From contig NZ_JAWJEJ010000002.1 in assembly GCF_032911445.1 (NCBI RefSeq), positions 744,001 through 808,000 on the forward strand: DNA of 64,000 nt, written 5' to 3'. Made by a program: the position numbers and the translations under genes. Under the pieces are notes generated by a model. That model saw nothing but the letters and a program-made list of their open reading frames with translations. It was not told where the DNA came from and ran no database searches. This document shows, one piece after another, positions 49,961-59,145 of this stretch; positions within the stretch are counted from its first letter, which is position 1, and each line of letters starts with the position of its first letter. The stretch is from Sphingomonas sp. HF-S4 (GTDB lineage: Bacteria > Pseudomonadota > Alphaproteobacteria > Sphingomonadales > Sphingomonadaceae).

Positions 49961-52900
49961 ATGAAAAGCATGATGACGTCGCTAACGCAGGCGTTCGAGG
50001 CGCGGCTGCTCGAAGGAGCGCTGCCGGGAGAGTTGGAAGGTTTCGACGAAAGCGAGCGCGCCGAGGCCGCCGACTTCGTCGCCGAAGCCGCGGCGGTGCG
50101 CCCGCCGGGCGGGCCGCAGATCCGGCTCGAAACCTATCTCGACGAGGAGCGCCGCAGCATGCGGCTCGCGGTGGTCAACGACGACATGCCGTTCCTGGTC
50201 GATTCGATCGCGAGCGCGATCGCGACGCACGACATCGCGATCTTCCGCATCATCCACCCGGTGATCGCCGTCGAGCGCGACGGCGCCGGCAAGCTCGTTT
50301 CGATCGGACCCGATGCCGCGGCGGCGCGGCGCGAATCGATGATCTATATCGAGATGGAGCGCAGCGACGCGCGCACCCGCCGCGCGCTGGTTGCCGAAAT
50401 CGAGAATACGCTCGCGCAGGTGCGCAGCGCCGTCGAGGACTGGCGCGCGCTCCAAGCGGCGATCGTCGCCGATGCCGCGAACCTGCCGGAGGAGGGCGCG
50501 GCGCTGCTGCGCTGGTTCCATGACGGCGCGATGACCTTGCTCGCGCACGAGAAGTGGCGCGCCGACGGCACGACGTCGGACCAGCTCGGGCTTGCGCGCT
50601 TCAAGCTCGATACGCCGATTCTCGCCGAACCCTCGCGCAAGGCGGCGATCGACTATTTCCGCCAGGGCGGCGAAGCGCCGCTGCTGCTCAAGTCCAATTC
50701 GATCTCGACCGTGCATCGCCGTGTGCCGCTCGACATCGTCGTGCTGCCGATCCTCACCGGCGCCGAAGTTATCGGGCTGTCGATCCATGCCGGGCTGTGG
50801 ACCAGCGCCGCGCTGTTCGCCGATCCGCAGGAAGTGCCAGTGCTGCGCGCGCGGCTGGCGGGCCTCGAAAAGAAGTTCGGCTTCGACCCCAAGGGCCACA
50901 CCGGCAAGGCGATGGCGCATGCGCTGACCGCACTGCCGCACGATCTGACCGCGGCGTTCGATGCGAGCTCGCTCGAGAATCTCGTGCTGACTTCGATGTC
51001 GGTTGCCGATCGTCCGCGGTCGAAGCTGGTGCTGGTGCGCAGTCCGCTCGGGCGCCATCTGTTTGCGTTCGTGTGGCTGCCGCGCGACGAGATCTCGACC
51101 GGGCGCCGCGAAGCGATCGGCGACATGCTTGCCGAAGCCGCCAACGCCAAGCTGATCAACTGGTCGATCGCGCTCGAAGACGGCGTGGTTGCGCTGGTGC
51201 GCTACACGCTCGATTTGCGTGGCGGGGGTGTCATGCCCGATGCCGACGAGCTGGATGCGCGGCTCGCGCGGATGCTGCGCGGCTGGGTGCCCGCGGTCGA
51301 GGCGGCGCTGGCCGAACAAGCCGGCAGTGCCTCGACCAGGCTCGCGCTGCGCTATGCCAGTGCCTTCCCCGCGGTTTATCGGACGACGACGACGCCCGAG
51401 GAAGCCGCGCTCGACATTCTGCGCATCGCGACGCTCGAAACCCCCGGTGCGCGATCGGTGCGGATCACCCCGCACCCGATCAACAAGGGCGCCTATCGCG
51501 TCAAGCTCTATGCCCAAGGCGGTGCGCTGGCGCTGTCCGACGCAGTGCCGGTGTTCGAGAATTTCGGCTTCCGGGTGCTTGAGGAAGTGCCGACCCAGCT
51601 CGCCAATGGCAGCTTCGTCCATGACTTCGAAGTCGCGCTCACCGGCACCTCGCAGGCGCTCGCCCGCGAGCCGCAGCTGGTCGAGGACGCGATCGCCGCG
51701 GTGCTCGAAGGCCGCGCCGAGAACGACCTTTTCAACCGGCTGATCGTCGAGGGGGCTATGCGGCCGCGCGCGGTCGTGCTGTTCCGCGCCTGGTTCCGCT
51801 ATCTGCGCCAGACCGGCTTGAGCTACGGCATGGCAACGGTGGTCGATGCGCTGCGTCGCGCGCCGGCGGTTGCCGCCGCGCTGATCGAGCGGTTCGAGGC
51901 GGCGCATGATCCCGAGCGCGTCGGCAAGGACGATGACGCGGTCAAGGCCGCGGCCAAGGCGATCGACGCCGGGCTCGACCAGGTTTCGGCGATCGATGAC
52001 GACCGCATCCTACGCACGCTGCGGGGGGTGGTGCTGGCGACGTTGCGGACCAACGCTTTCGCGCCGGCTGCGGCCGAGGCGCTGGCGTTCAAGCTCGATT
52101 CGGCCAAGGTGCCCGGGCTGCCGGCGCCGCTGCCGTGGCGCGAGATCTGGGTGTACAGCCCCCGCGTCGAGGGCATCCATCTGCGCGCCGGCCCGGTGGC
52201 GCGCGGCGGGCTGCGCTGGTCCGACCGGCGCGACGATTTCCGCACCGAGATCCTCGGGCTGATGAAGGCGCAGCGCGTCAAGAACGCGGTGATCGTGCCC
52301 ACCGGCGCCAAGGGCGGCTTCTATCCCAAGCTGCTGCCGTCGCCCGCGCAGGATCGCGACGCCTGGCTCGCCGAGGGCACCGAGAGCTATCGCATCTTCA
52401 TCCGCTCGCTGCTGTCGATCACCGACAACATCGTCGCGGGCGAGGTGGTGCACCCGGAGAGCGTGGCGATCCTCGACGGCGAGGACCCGTATTTCGTGGT
52501 CGCCGCCGACAAGGGCACGGCGACCTTCTCCGACGTCGCCAACGCCATCGCAGTCGAGCGCAACTTCTGGCTGGGCGATGCCTTCGCGTCGGGCGGGTCG
52601 CACGGTTATGACCACAAGGCGATGGGGATCACTGCCAAGGGCGCCTGGGTATCGGTCCGCCGGCATTTCCTGGAGATGGGTGTCGACGTGCAGTCCGAGC
52701 CGGTGCGCGTCGCCGGCTGCGGCGACATGTCAGGCGACGTGTTCGGCAACGGCATGCTGCTCAGCAAGTCGATCAAGCTCGTCGCCGCGTTCGACCACCG
52801 CCACATCTTCCTCGACCCCGATCCCGACCCGGCGAAGAGCTGGGACGAGCGGGCGCGGATGTTCGCGCTGCCGCGATCGAGCTGGGCGGACTACGATCCT

Positions 52901-54577
52901 GGGCTGATTTCCCAGGGCGGCGGCGTGTTCGCGCGCACCGAGAAGTCGATCCCGCTGACCCCCGAAGTCCAGGCGATGCTCGGGCTCGAGGTTGCGGAGA
53001 TCGATCCGACCAGCCTGTTGTCGGCGATCCTCAAGGCACAGGTCGATCTGCTGTGGTTCGGCGGGATCGGCACCTATGTGAAGGCGGCGAGCGAGAGCCA
53101 TATCGATGTCGGCGATCCGGCGAACGATCGCATCCGCGTCAACGCCGAGCAGCTCCGCGCCAAGGCGATCGGCGAGGGGGCCAATCTGGGCGTCACCCAG
53201 GCCGCGCGCATCGCCTTCGCCAGCCTGGGCGGGCGGATCAACACCGACTTCATCGACAATTCGGCGGGCGTCGATTGCTCGGACAACGAGGTCAACATCA
53301 AGATCGCGCTCAACCGGGAAGTGATCGAAGGCCGGCTCGACTTCGAAGACCGCAACACGCTGCTCGCCGAAATGACCGACGATGTCGCGCATCTGGTGCT
53401 CGAGGACAATCGGCTCCAGACGCTGGCGCTGTCGTTCATGGAGAATGACGGCGCGGTATCGCTGCCGAGCTATGTGCGCGTGATCGAGATCCTCGAAGGC
53501 GCCGGTCGGCTCGATCGCGCAGTCGAGGGGCTGGCGTCGAACGAGGACCTGCTGCGCCGGGCGCAGGAGGGCAGGGGGCTCACCCGGCCCGAACTGGCGG
53601 TGCTGCTCGCCTCGACCAAGCTCGCGCTGCAGGATGCGATCGAGAACGGCCAGCTGGGCGCCGATCCCGAACTCGAGGACGATCTGCTCGCGGCCTTCCC
53701 GCAGGCGATGCAGAAGCGCTTCGCGAACGCGATCGAGGAGCATCGCCTGCGCAACGAGATCGTCGCGACCAAGCTCGCTAACCGCATCGTCAACCGGCTG
53801 GGCGTACTCCACGCCTTCGAGATCGCCGAGGAGGAAGGCGCCGCGGTGCGCGACATCGCCGCGATGTTCGTCGTTGCCGAGCGGCTGTTCTGCCTGCGCG
53901 ACACCTGGGCTGCCGTCGAGACTGCGGCGATCAGCGAGGCCGCGCGGCTCGCGCTGCTCGACGAGATGGCAGTGGCGGTACGCGGCCAGGTCGCCGACCT
54001 GCTGCGCGTGTGCCGCCCGGGCGCCAGCCCCGCCGAAGTCATCGCGCGGTTGAAGCCGGGGATCGATGCGCTCGACAAGCAGGCCAAGGCGCTGCTGCTC
54101 GACGAAGTGAAGAGCCAGAGCGGGCGGATCTCCGCCAAGCTCGAAGCCGCAGGTGCGCCGGCCGAGCTGGTCGAGAAGGTCATCCGGCTCTTCGAGATGG
54201 ACGGCGCAGTCGGGCTCGCCGAGCTGAGCGCGCAGAAGGGCATCGACGAGACCGTGCTGACCCGCGCGTTCACGCATCTGGGCCAAGCCTTGGGACTTGA
54301 CTGGGCGCAATCGACCGCGGCGCGGATCACCACCGGCGATCCGTGGGAGCGGCTGCTCATCGCGGGGCTGGCGCGCGACTTCCAGCAGCTGCGGCTCGAA
54401 TTCCTGAGCCGTGCCGAGGGCGATCCGCAGGCGGCGGTCGATGCCTGGCTGGAGGCCAACCGGCCGCGGGTCGAGCAGTTCGCCAATCTGGTGCGCCGCG
54501 CGCGGCAGGCCGCAATGCCCAATGCGGCGATGCTCGCGCAGATCGCCGGGCAGGCGCGCGTGCTGCTGGGACGGTGA
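49961..54577 (+). CDS. gdhB: NAD-specific glutamate dehydrogenase, large 180-kDa type
   Basis: The enzyme catalyses reversible oxidative deamination of glutamate to 2-oxoglutarate with NAD (EC 1.4.1.2). The product has 1538 residues, typical for the large bacterial GDH. The N-terminal half carries ACT-like and regulatory domains (VNDDMPFLVDSIASAIATHD). The catalytic part has PTGAKGGFYPKLLP with the substrate-binding Lys region, YDHKAMGITAKGAW, MSGDVFGNGMLLSKSIKLVA, DLLWFGGIGTYVKA and a nucleotide-binding stretch GGRINTDFIDNSAGVDCSDN. ATG 49961 begins the conserved MKSMMTSLTQAFE; earlier starts add a basic leader. It stands alone and serves glutamate catabolism. The symbol is a common synonym, not proof of orthology. 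Confidence 0.93.
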   Translation: MKSMMTSLTQAFEARLLEGALPGELEGFDESERAEAADFVAEAAAVRPPGGPQIRLETYLDEERRSMRLAVVNDDMPFLVDSIASAIATHDIAIFRIIHPVIAVERDGAGKLVSIGPDAAAARRESMIYIEMERSDARTRRALVAEIENTLAQVRSAVEDWRALQAAIVADAANLPEEGAALLRWFHDGAMTLLAHEKWRADGTTSDQLGLARFKLDTPILAEPSRKAAIDYFRQGGEAPLLLKSNSISTVHRRVPLDIVVLPILTGAEVIGLSIHAGLWTSAALFADPQEVPVLRARLAGLEKKFGFDPKGHTGKAMAHALTALPHDLTAAFDASSLENLVLTSMSVADRPRSKLVLVRSPLGRHLFAFVWLPRDEISTGRREAIGDMLAEAANAKLINWSIALEDGVVALVRYTLDLRGGGVMPDADELDARLARMLRGWVPAVEAALAEQAGSASTRLALRYASAFPAVYRTTTTPEEAALDILRIATLETPGARSVRITPHPINKGAYRVKLYAQGGALALSDAVPVFENFGFRVLEEVPTQLANGSFVHDFEVALTGTSQALAREPQLVEDAIAAVLEGRAENDLFNRLIVEGAMRPRAVVLFRAWFRYLRQTGLSYGMATVVDALRRAPAVAAALIERFEAAHDPERVGKDDDAVKAAAKAIDAGLDQVSAIDDDRILRTLRGVVLATLRTNAFAPAAAEALAFKLDSAKVPGLPAPLPWREIWVYSPRVEGIHLRAGPVARGGLRWSDRRDDFRTEILGLMKAQRVKNAVIVPTGAKGGFYPKLLPSPAQDRDAWLAEGTESYRIFIRSLLSITDNIVAGEVVHPESVAILDGEDPYFVVAADKGTATFSDVANAIAVERNFWLGDAFASGGSHGYDHKAMGITAKGAWVSVRRHFLEMGVDVQSEPVRVAGCGDMSGDVFGNGMLLSKSIKLVAAFDHRHIFLDPDPDPAKSWDERARMFALPRSSWADYDPGLISQGGGVFARTEKSIPLTPEVQAMLGLEVAEIDPTSLLSAILKAQVDLLWFGGIGTYVKAASESHIDVGDPANDRIRVNAEQLRAKAIGEGANLGVTQAARIAFASLGGRINTDFIDNSAGVDCSDNEVNIKIALNREVIEGRLDFEDRNTLLAEMTDDVAHLVLEDNRLQTLALSFMENDGAVSLPSYVRVIEILEGAGRLDRAVEGLASNEDLLRRAQEGRGLTRPELAVLLASTKLALQDAIENGQLGADPELEDDLLAAFPQAMQKRFANAIEEHRLRNEIVATKLANRIVNRLGVLHAFEIAEEEGAAVRDIAAMFVVAERLFCLRDTWAAVETAAISEAARLALLDEMAVAVRGQVADLLRVCRPGASPAEVIARLKPGIDALDKQAKALLLDEVKSQSGRISAKLEAAGAPAELVEKVIRLFEMDGAVGLAELSAQKGIDETVLTRAFTHLGQALGLDWAQSTAARITTGDPWERLLIAGLARDFQQLRLEFLSRAEGDPQAAVDAWLEANRPRVEQFANLVRRARQAAMPNAAMLAQIAGQARVLLGR

Positions 54578-54786
54578 AGCAGGGCCGGCCGAAATAGGAT
54601 TTGGCCGGCTTAACTTCGCACTTTGCGCATTTTTTCATTCCGAAAATTGCGCGGTGTTGAAACAAGATTAGCTGGGTTTTGGGACGGGGTTTACCGTGTC
54701 AAAGAGCCGGGGCGCGATGATGAGGCCACGCCCGGGCGCAGTGCAGCAGACGAAATCCTACATTGCAAGCCGGCGAGTCTTTTGGG

Positions 54787-54830
54787 CGCGCAGACGCGCG
54801 CACCCACCCGCGCAGACGCGCGCACCCACC
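54787..54830. repeat. Tandem duplication of a 22-bp unit
   Basis: A 22-bp unit rich in gcgc and cacccacc is repeated exactly twice, at 54787-54808 and 54809-54830. It leads directly into the hairpin repeat at 54836. Only two copies are present and there are no spacers. Confidence 0.85.
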
Positions 54831-54835
54831 CCCGG

Positions 54836-54856
54836 CCCCTCCCTTTCAGGGAGGGG
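54836..54856. terminator. Hairpin repeat, copy 1 (cccctccct-ttc-agggagggg)
   Basis: A perfect 9-bp stem with a 3-nt loop, preceded by cacccaccccc and followed by agtc. The same hairpin with the same flanks recurs at 55201-55221. It lies between the convergent NAD-GDH gene and the small minus-strand gene and could end transcripts from both sides. It looks like a dispersed sphingomonad repeat. Confidence 0.6.
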
Positions 54857-54862
54857 AGTCTG

Positions 54863-54979
54863 TTAGGCCTCGATGTCGCGGCGGACGGGGGTGCGGCGCA
54901 GGATCAGGTACATCGTGCCCAGGCAGGCCGCGATGCCAACGCCACAAATCGACGCAAGTCCGATGTAAAGTCCCGACAT
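54863..54979 (-). CDS. Single-span membrane micro-protein
   Basis: The 38-residue product starts at ATG 54979, 7 nt after a strong ribosome site (ggagaggaa). It reads MSGLYIGLASICGVGIAACL then GTMYLILRRTPVRRDIEA: one membrane helix with a positively charged C-terminal tail. Small membrane proteins of this type are often subunits or regulators of nearby membrane enzymes; here the neighbours on the other side are the PepSY/iron genes, which it diverges from. Longer in-frame starts add a segment without a ribosome site. Confidence 0.6.
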   Translation of the reverse strand: MSGLYIGLASICGVGIAACLGTMYLILRRTPVRRDIEA

Positions 54980-55305
54980 CGAGTTCCTCTCCATATGTTC
55001 TGTGGCAAGACTGTCCGGGTTTGTTGCGCGACGCAATAATATTCGTTGCTGCATTGCAGCGGGACTTTGCTGCGGGTGCGAGATTTGGGATGTTGCCCAA
55101 TCTATCCCCCCTGCACGGCAGGGATGATCGGGTCGCGCTGTTCATCCGATTATGGGTGGGTCAGAAAAGGTTGGGCTCGCTTCGCTCGCACCCACCCCAG
55201 CCCCTCCCTTTCAGGGAGGGGAGTCAACTAGAAGCATCCAAATCATTGCAATTGCGAATCGTTCGCGTTACCCGCGTGTGTCAACCATCGAGTTCTCTCC
55301 CGCTT
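54980..55305. other. Divergent intergenic region with hairpin repeat copy 2
   Basis: About 325 bp between the micro-protein and the PepSY gene. The only clear structure is the second copy of the hairpin (cccctccct-ttc-agggagggg) at 55201-55221, preceded by cacccaccccag as in copy 1. The promoters of both flanking genes should lie here. I see no good Fur-like box in it. Confidence 0.55.
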
Positions 55306-55950
55306 ATGCATGGTACCCAAGCCGCTGCCGCAAAGGCCAAGCGCAGCCGGAAGAGCTTCTGGCTGAAGCAGCTGCACACTTGGCACTGGATGAGCTCGGC
55401 GATCAGCCTGATCGGGCTGCTGCTGTTCGCGATCACCGGCTTCACGCTAAACCATGCCGCCGAGATCGAGGCGACGCCGGCCTCGGTCGAGAAGGCGGCG
55501 CAGTTGCCGCCGCCGTTGCTTGCGATGGTGAAGCCCGACGACGCGCCCGATTCCAAGAAGCCGCTGCCTGCGGACGTCGCCAAGTTCGTCGGCGAGAAGC
55601 TGGCGATGCCGACCGCGGGCGACGCCGAATGGAGTGTGGATACGGTCTATCTCGCGCAGCCGCGCCCGGGCGGTGACGGCTGGATCTCGATCGACCGGGC
55701 AACCGGCGAAGTAACCAGCGAAGTCAGCTCGCGCGGCTGGATCGCCTATCTCAACGACCTCCACAAAGGGCGCAATTCGGGCGCGGTGTGGAAGTGGTTC
55801 ATCGACCTCTTCGTGCTCGCCTGCATCGTCTTCACGCTTACCGGCCTCGTGCTGCTGTGGATGCATTCGAAGCACCGCAAGAGCACCTGGCCGCTGGTCT
55901 TCGCCGGCCTCGCCATTCCGGCGGCGCTCGCCGTCTTCTTCATTCACTAA
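55306..55950 (+). CDS. PepSY-associated transmembrane protein
   Basis: The 214-residue inner-membrane protein has an N-terminal span (SAISLIGLLLFAITGFTLNH), a periplasmic PepSY-like domain (WSVDTVYLAQPRPGGDGWIS, IDRATGEV) and two C-terminal spans (FIDLFVLACIVFTLTGLVLL and LVFAGLAIPAALAVFFIH). Proteins of this type accompany TonB-dependent siderophore receptors and are thought to reduce ferric siderophores or handle heme. It opens a four-gene run with DUF2271, DUF4198 and ApbE. The ATG at 55306 gives the conserved KSFWLKQLHTWHW start. Confidence 0.82.
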   Translation: MHGTQAAAAKAKRSRKSFWLKQLHTWHWMSSAISLIGLLLFAITGFTLNHAAEIEATPASVEKAAQLPPPLLAMVKPDDAPDSKKPLPADVAKFVGEKLAMPTAGDAEWSVDTVYLAQPRPGGDGWISIDRATGEVTSEVSSRGWIAYLNDLHKGRNSGAVWKWFIDLFVLACIVFTLTGLVLLWMHSKHRKSTWPLVFAGLAIPAALAVFFIH

Positions 55951-55960
55951 GGGGTACGCC

Positions 55961-56482
55961 ATGCAGATCCGACTGACCGGTCTTACCGTAACCGCGCTGG
56001 GGGCGAGCGCGCTCGTCGCCGGCCCGGCGGCGGGACAGACGCTCGACCTGACGATCACGATCCCCAAGCTCAGCGTCGCCGAATATCACCGGCCGTACGT
56101 GGCGGTGTGGCTCGAAAAGGAGGGCGCCGCGCCGCGCTCGCTCGCGGTCTGGTACGATTTCGATATGAAGGCAAACGAGGGCACCAAGTGGCTGCGCGAC
56201 ATTCGCCAATGGTGGCGCGCCTCGGGCCGCTCGATGTCGTTCCCGGCCGATGGCGTCACGGGGGCGACGCGCGCGCCCGGCACGCACAAGTTGAGCTTCA
56301 CCGCAGGGCGCGGGCCGATGCCGGCGCTGACCGGCGGCAGTTACACGCTCGTCGTCGAGGCGGCGCGCGAGGTCGGCGGGCGCGAGCTGCTCCGCCTGCC
56401 GTTCAGCGTGCCCGCCGGGGGCACCGCCAAGGCACAGGGCTCGGGCGAGCTCGGCGCCGTCAGCCTGACCGTTCGTCGTTGA
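55961..56482 (+). CDS. DUF2271 periplasmic protein
   Basis: The 173-residue protein has a signal peptide (LTVTALGASALVAGPAAGQ) and a DUF2271 domain: ITIPKLSVAEYHRPYVAVWL, then GTKWLRDIRQWWRASGRS and GVTGATRAPGTHKLSF. Its function is unknown; it is nearly always linked with PepSY and ApbE genes in flavin-dependent iron reduction clusters. It starts 10 nt after the PepSY gene. Confidence 0.85.
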   Translation: MQIRLTGLTVTALGASALVAGPAAGQTLDLTITIPKLSVAEYHRPYVAVWLEKEGAAPRSLAVWYDFDMKANEGTKWLRDIRQWWRASGRSMSFPADGVTGATRAPGTHKLSFTAGRGPMPALTGGSYTLVVEAAREVGGRELLRLPFSVPAGGTAKAQGSGELGAVSLTVRR

Positions 56483-56496
56483 TACAGGGGGAACTC

Positions 56497-57363
56497 ATGA
56501 AGCTACGCACACCATTGCTTGCCGCCGCCGCGCTGCTGACGCTCGCCGCCCCCGTCGCCGTCCAGGCGCACCGCATGTGGATGCTGCCTTCGGCCACCGT
56601 GGTCTCGGGCAACGACGTCTGGGTGACGGTCGACGCCGCGGTCTCGAACGACCTGTTCTATTTCGAGCACCAGCCGCTGCGCGGCGATCCCAAGGTATGG
56701 GCGCCCGACGGCACGACGAGCGAAGTCGAGAACAAGGCGACCGGACGCTATCGCACCACCTTCGACGTCCACCTGACGCAGAAGGGCACGTACAAGGTGG
56801 CGATCGTCAACGAGGGCGTGATGGGCAGCTACATGCTGAACGGCGAGCGCAAGATGCTGCCGCGTGGCACCACCACTGCGACGCTGGCGAGCGCGATCCC
56901 CGCGGGCGCCACCGAAGTGCGCACCAGCGAGACCAGCAGCCGCAACGAGGTGTTCCTCACCTCGGGCGAGCCGACCACGACGGTGTTCAAGCCGACCGGC
57001 AAGGGGATCGAGCTGGTGCCGGTGACCCATCCCAACGATCTCGTCGCTGGCGAGACCGCGACCTTCCAGTTCGTCCTCGACGGCAAGCCGATGCCCGATC
57101 AGGCGGTGACGGTGATCCCGGGCGGCATCCGCTATCGCGACAAGCTCAACCAGATGGATCTCAAGACCGACGGCAGCGGCAAGGTGCAGATCAAATGGCC
57201 CGAGCCGGGGATGTACTGGCTCAACGTCACCACTGGCGGCGGGCGTGGTCCGGGGGGCCCCGGCGGGCCGGGTGCCGAGGGCGGTGCCACCCCGGCGGCG
57301 CCCGAGGGACCGGCGCCGCGGCGCGCCAATTACGTGACGACGCTCGAGGTGCTCGCACCCTGA
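56497..57363 (+). CDS. DUF4198 periplasmic protein
   Basis: The 288-residue product has a signal peptide (LLAAAALLTLAAPVAVQAHR, cleaved at VQA-H so the mature chain begins with His, as in many metal-binding DUF4198 proteins). Two Ig-like domains follow (VWVTVDAAVSNDLFYFEHQP and DLVAGETATFQFVLDGKPMP). A Gly/Pro-rich linker lies near 245-275. DUF4198 proteins are linked with cobalt, nickel or iron uptake. ATG 56497 is preceded by aggggga. Its TGA stop is shared with the start of the apbE frame. Confidence 0.85.
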   Translation: MKLRTPLLAAAALLTLAAPVAVQAHRMWMLPSATVVSGNDVWVTVDAAVSNDLFYFEHQPLRGDPKVWAPDGTTSEVENKATGRYRTTFDVHLTQKGTYKVAIVNEGVMGSYMLNGERKMLPRGTTTATLASAIPAGATEVRTSETSSRNEVFLTSGEPTTTVFKPTGKGIELVPVTHPNDLVAGETATFQFVLDGKPMPDQAVTVIPGGIRYRDKLNQMDLKTDGSGKVQIKWPEPGMYWLNVTTGGGRGPGGPGGPGAEGGATPAAPEGPAPRRANYVTTLEVLAP

Positions 57364-58337
57364 GGATCGCGATCCCGCCTGCGCTTTCGGCGGGGGCATT
57401 CCATCGCCGGGCGCCGGGCGCCGCCGTGACCTCGATCGGCGGCGCGACGATGGGCACGCGCTGGTCGGCGCGTATCGTCGGCGCGCCGGCAGGCGTGCAG
57501 GCGGGCAGCGAGGCGGTGCTGGCGCGCGTGATCTCGCAGATGAGCCAGTGGGAGCCGGGGTCGAATCTCAGCCGGTTCAATCGCGGGGCGCCGGGGACGT
57601 GGCGGTCGCTGCCGCCCGAATTCAACGTCGTGCTCGCCGCGGGGCTGCAAGTCGCCGAGGCGAGCGGGGGTGCGTTCGATCCGGCGATGGGCGCGCTTGC
57701 CGAGCTTTGGGGCTTCGGTGCTTCGGGGCGGACCGACGCGGTGCCCGATGCGGCGCGGATTGCCGAGGCGCTGCGGCTCGGCGGGCGGAGCGAGATCGAA
57801 TATGATCCGCTGCTGCTGCGCGCGCGACGCTATGGCCGCGCGGCGCTCGATTTTTCGGGAATCGCCAAGGGGTACGCTGTCGATGCAGTCGCGGCGCATC
57901 TGCGCGGGCTCGGGCTCGCGGACTGGCTGGTCGAGATCGGCGGCGAACTGCGCGGCAGCGGGATCAAGCCCGACGGCCAGCCCTGGTGGGTCGATCTGGA
58001 GGCCGTGCCGGGGGTGGCGGCGGCGCCGTTCCGGGTGGCGCTGCATGGGCTCGCGGTGGCGACATCGGGGGACTATCGGCGGTATTTCGAAGTGGACGGG
58101 CGGCGCTATGCGCATACGCTCGATCCGCGCACGGGGATGCCGCTGGACAATGGCGTGGTGGCGGTAAGCGTGCTCCATGGCGAATGCATGTTGGCCGATG
58201 CCTGGGCGACGGCGCTGACCGTGCTCGGGCCCGAGGCAGGACCGGCGCTGGGCGAGCGCGAGGGGCTGGCGATGCGGATGGTGACGCGAGACGGGCGCGA
58301 GGTGTTGTCGCCGGCGTTGGTGGCGATGCTGGAGTAG
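57360..58337 (+). CDS. apbE: FAD:protein FMN transferase (ApbE), probable CTG start
   Basis: ApbE attaches FMN to threonines of flavoproteins in the periplasm or cytoplasmic membrane. The 325-residue frame has GGATMGTRWSARIVG, SQWEPGSNLSRFN, FDPAMGALAELWGFG, DFSGIAKGYAVDAVAAHLRG, VEIGGELRGSG and GDYRRYFEVDGRRYAHTLDP, all ApbE hallmarks. No ATG precedes the conserved N-terminus. The frame opens with CTG at 57360, which overlaps the previous stop as CTGA, and gaggtg lies 8 nt upstream of it. Fallback starts are GTG 57426 and ATG 57450. It ends the iron-reduction operon. Confidence 0.85.
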   Translation: MRIAIPPALSAGAFHRRAPGAAVTSIGGATMGTRWSARIVGAPAGVQAGSEAVLARVISQMSQWEPGSNLSRFNRGAPGTWRSLPPEFNVVLAAGLQVAEASGGAFDPAMGALAELWGFGASGRTDAVPDAARIAEALRLGGRSEIEYDPLLLRARRYGRAALDFSGIAKGYAVDAVAAHLRGLGLADWLVEIGGELRGSGIKPDGQPWWVDLEAVPGVAAAPFRVALHGLAVATSGDYRRYFEVDGRRYAHTLDPRTGMPLDNGVVAVSVLHGECMLADAWATALTVLGPEAGPALGEREGLAMRMVTRDGREVLSPALVAMLE

Positions 58338-58353
58338 GGGGGCACTCCTCCTC

Positions 58354-58426
58354 CGTTCGTTTCGAGCGAAGTCGAGAAACGGGGCTGGGTAGTGCAAGCG
58401 TTTCTCGACTTCGCTCGAAACGAACG
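58354..58426. repeat. Long perfect inverted repeat (28-bp arms, 17-bp loop)
   Basis: The arms at 58354-58381 and 58399-58426 are exact inverted copies containing gtttcgagcgaagtcgagaa. They separate two convergent genes (apbE and the hydroxylase). The arm sequence is a dispersed repeat I associate with sphingomonads. It can form a very stable hairpin and probably acts as a bidirectional terminator. Confidence 0.85.
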
Positions 58427-58461
58427 GGTGGGGAAACTCCCCGGCGAGCAGGGAGGGGAGT

Positions 58462-59145
58462 TTACGCGTCCGCCCAGCTGCGCAGGAGGTTGTGGTACAC
58501 GCCGGTGAGCTCGATCACCGAGCGGTCGGTGCCGCCCAGTTGGCCGGTGAGGCGCTGCACGGCCTGGTCGAGATCGAACAGGATGCGGCGGTTGCCGTCG
58601 TCGCGGATCATCGACTGGAGCCAGAAGAACGAGGCGACGCGCACCCCGCGCGTCACCGGGGTGACGTGGTGGAGGCTCGACGAGGGATAGAGCACGGCCT
58701 GCCCCGCGGGCAGCTTGACGCGCTGGACGCCGAAATGGTCCTCGACCACCAGCTCGCCGCCGTCATAGGCGGCGGGGTCTTCGAGGAATACCGTCATCGA
58801 CAGGTCGCTGCGGATGCGGAAATCGGTGCCGCGCTGGATGCGGATCGCATTGTCGACATGCGTGCCGAAGGTCTGGCCCTCGCCATAGCGATTGAACAGC
58901 GGCGGGAAGACCTTCAGCGGCAAAGCGGCGGCGAAGAACAAGGGCGATTTTCCCAGCGCCTCGAGCACCAGCGCGCCGGCTTCCTTGGCGGCGGGGCTGT
59001 TCTCGGGAAGCTGCTCGTTCTGCTTGGCGAGTGCCGACTGGTGGCCAGAGGTGACGTTGCCGTCGACCCATTGCGCGGCGTCGATGACTCCGCGCAGCCG
59101 CGCCACGCCGGGCGCGTCGAACAGGTCGGGGATCGCGATCATCAT
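58462..59145 (-). CDS. Fe(II)/2-oxoglutarate PKHD-type hydroxylase (PiuC/YbiX-like)
   Basis: The 227-residue oxygenase has the iron ligands His-x-Asp in [10 protein letters not shown] and the distal His in [20 protein letters not shown], with Arg binding 2-oxoglutarate. It matches the PKHD family that accompanies TonB-dependent siderophore receptors and is iron-repressed in other bacteria. It lies about 170 bp after the receptor gene on the same strand. ATG 59145 or 59142 are both possible; gaagg lies 8 nt before the first. Confidence 0.9.
   Translation of the reverse strand: MMIAIPDLFDAPGVARLRGVIDAAQWVDGNVTSGHQSALAKQNEQLPENSPAAKEAGALVLEALGKSPLFFAAALPLKVFPPLFNRYGEGQTFGTHVDNAIRIQRGTDFRIRSDLSMTVFLEDPAAYDGGELVVEDHFGVQRVKLPAGQAVLYPSSSLHHVTPVTRGVRVASFFWLQSMIRDDGNRRILFDLDQAVQRLTGQLGGTDRSVIELTGVYHNLLRSWADA

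Noticed and set aside
49982..54310. Several minus-strand frames of 500-640 residues opposite the GDH gene
   Set aside because: Antisense frames of a high-GC gene with Arg/Ala/Gln/His-rich composition; the plus strand encodes an unmistakable glutamate dehydrogenase.
54787..54830. 22-bp direct repeat as a possible CRISPR or iteron origin
   Set aside because: Only two copies directly adjoining, without spacers, cas genes or a replication gene.
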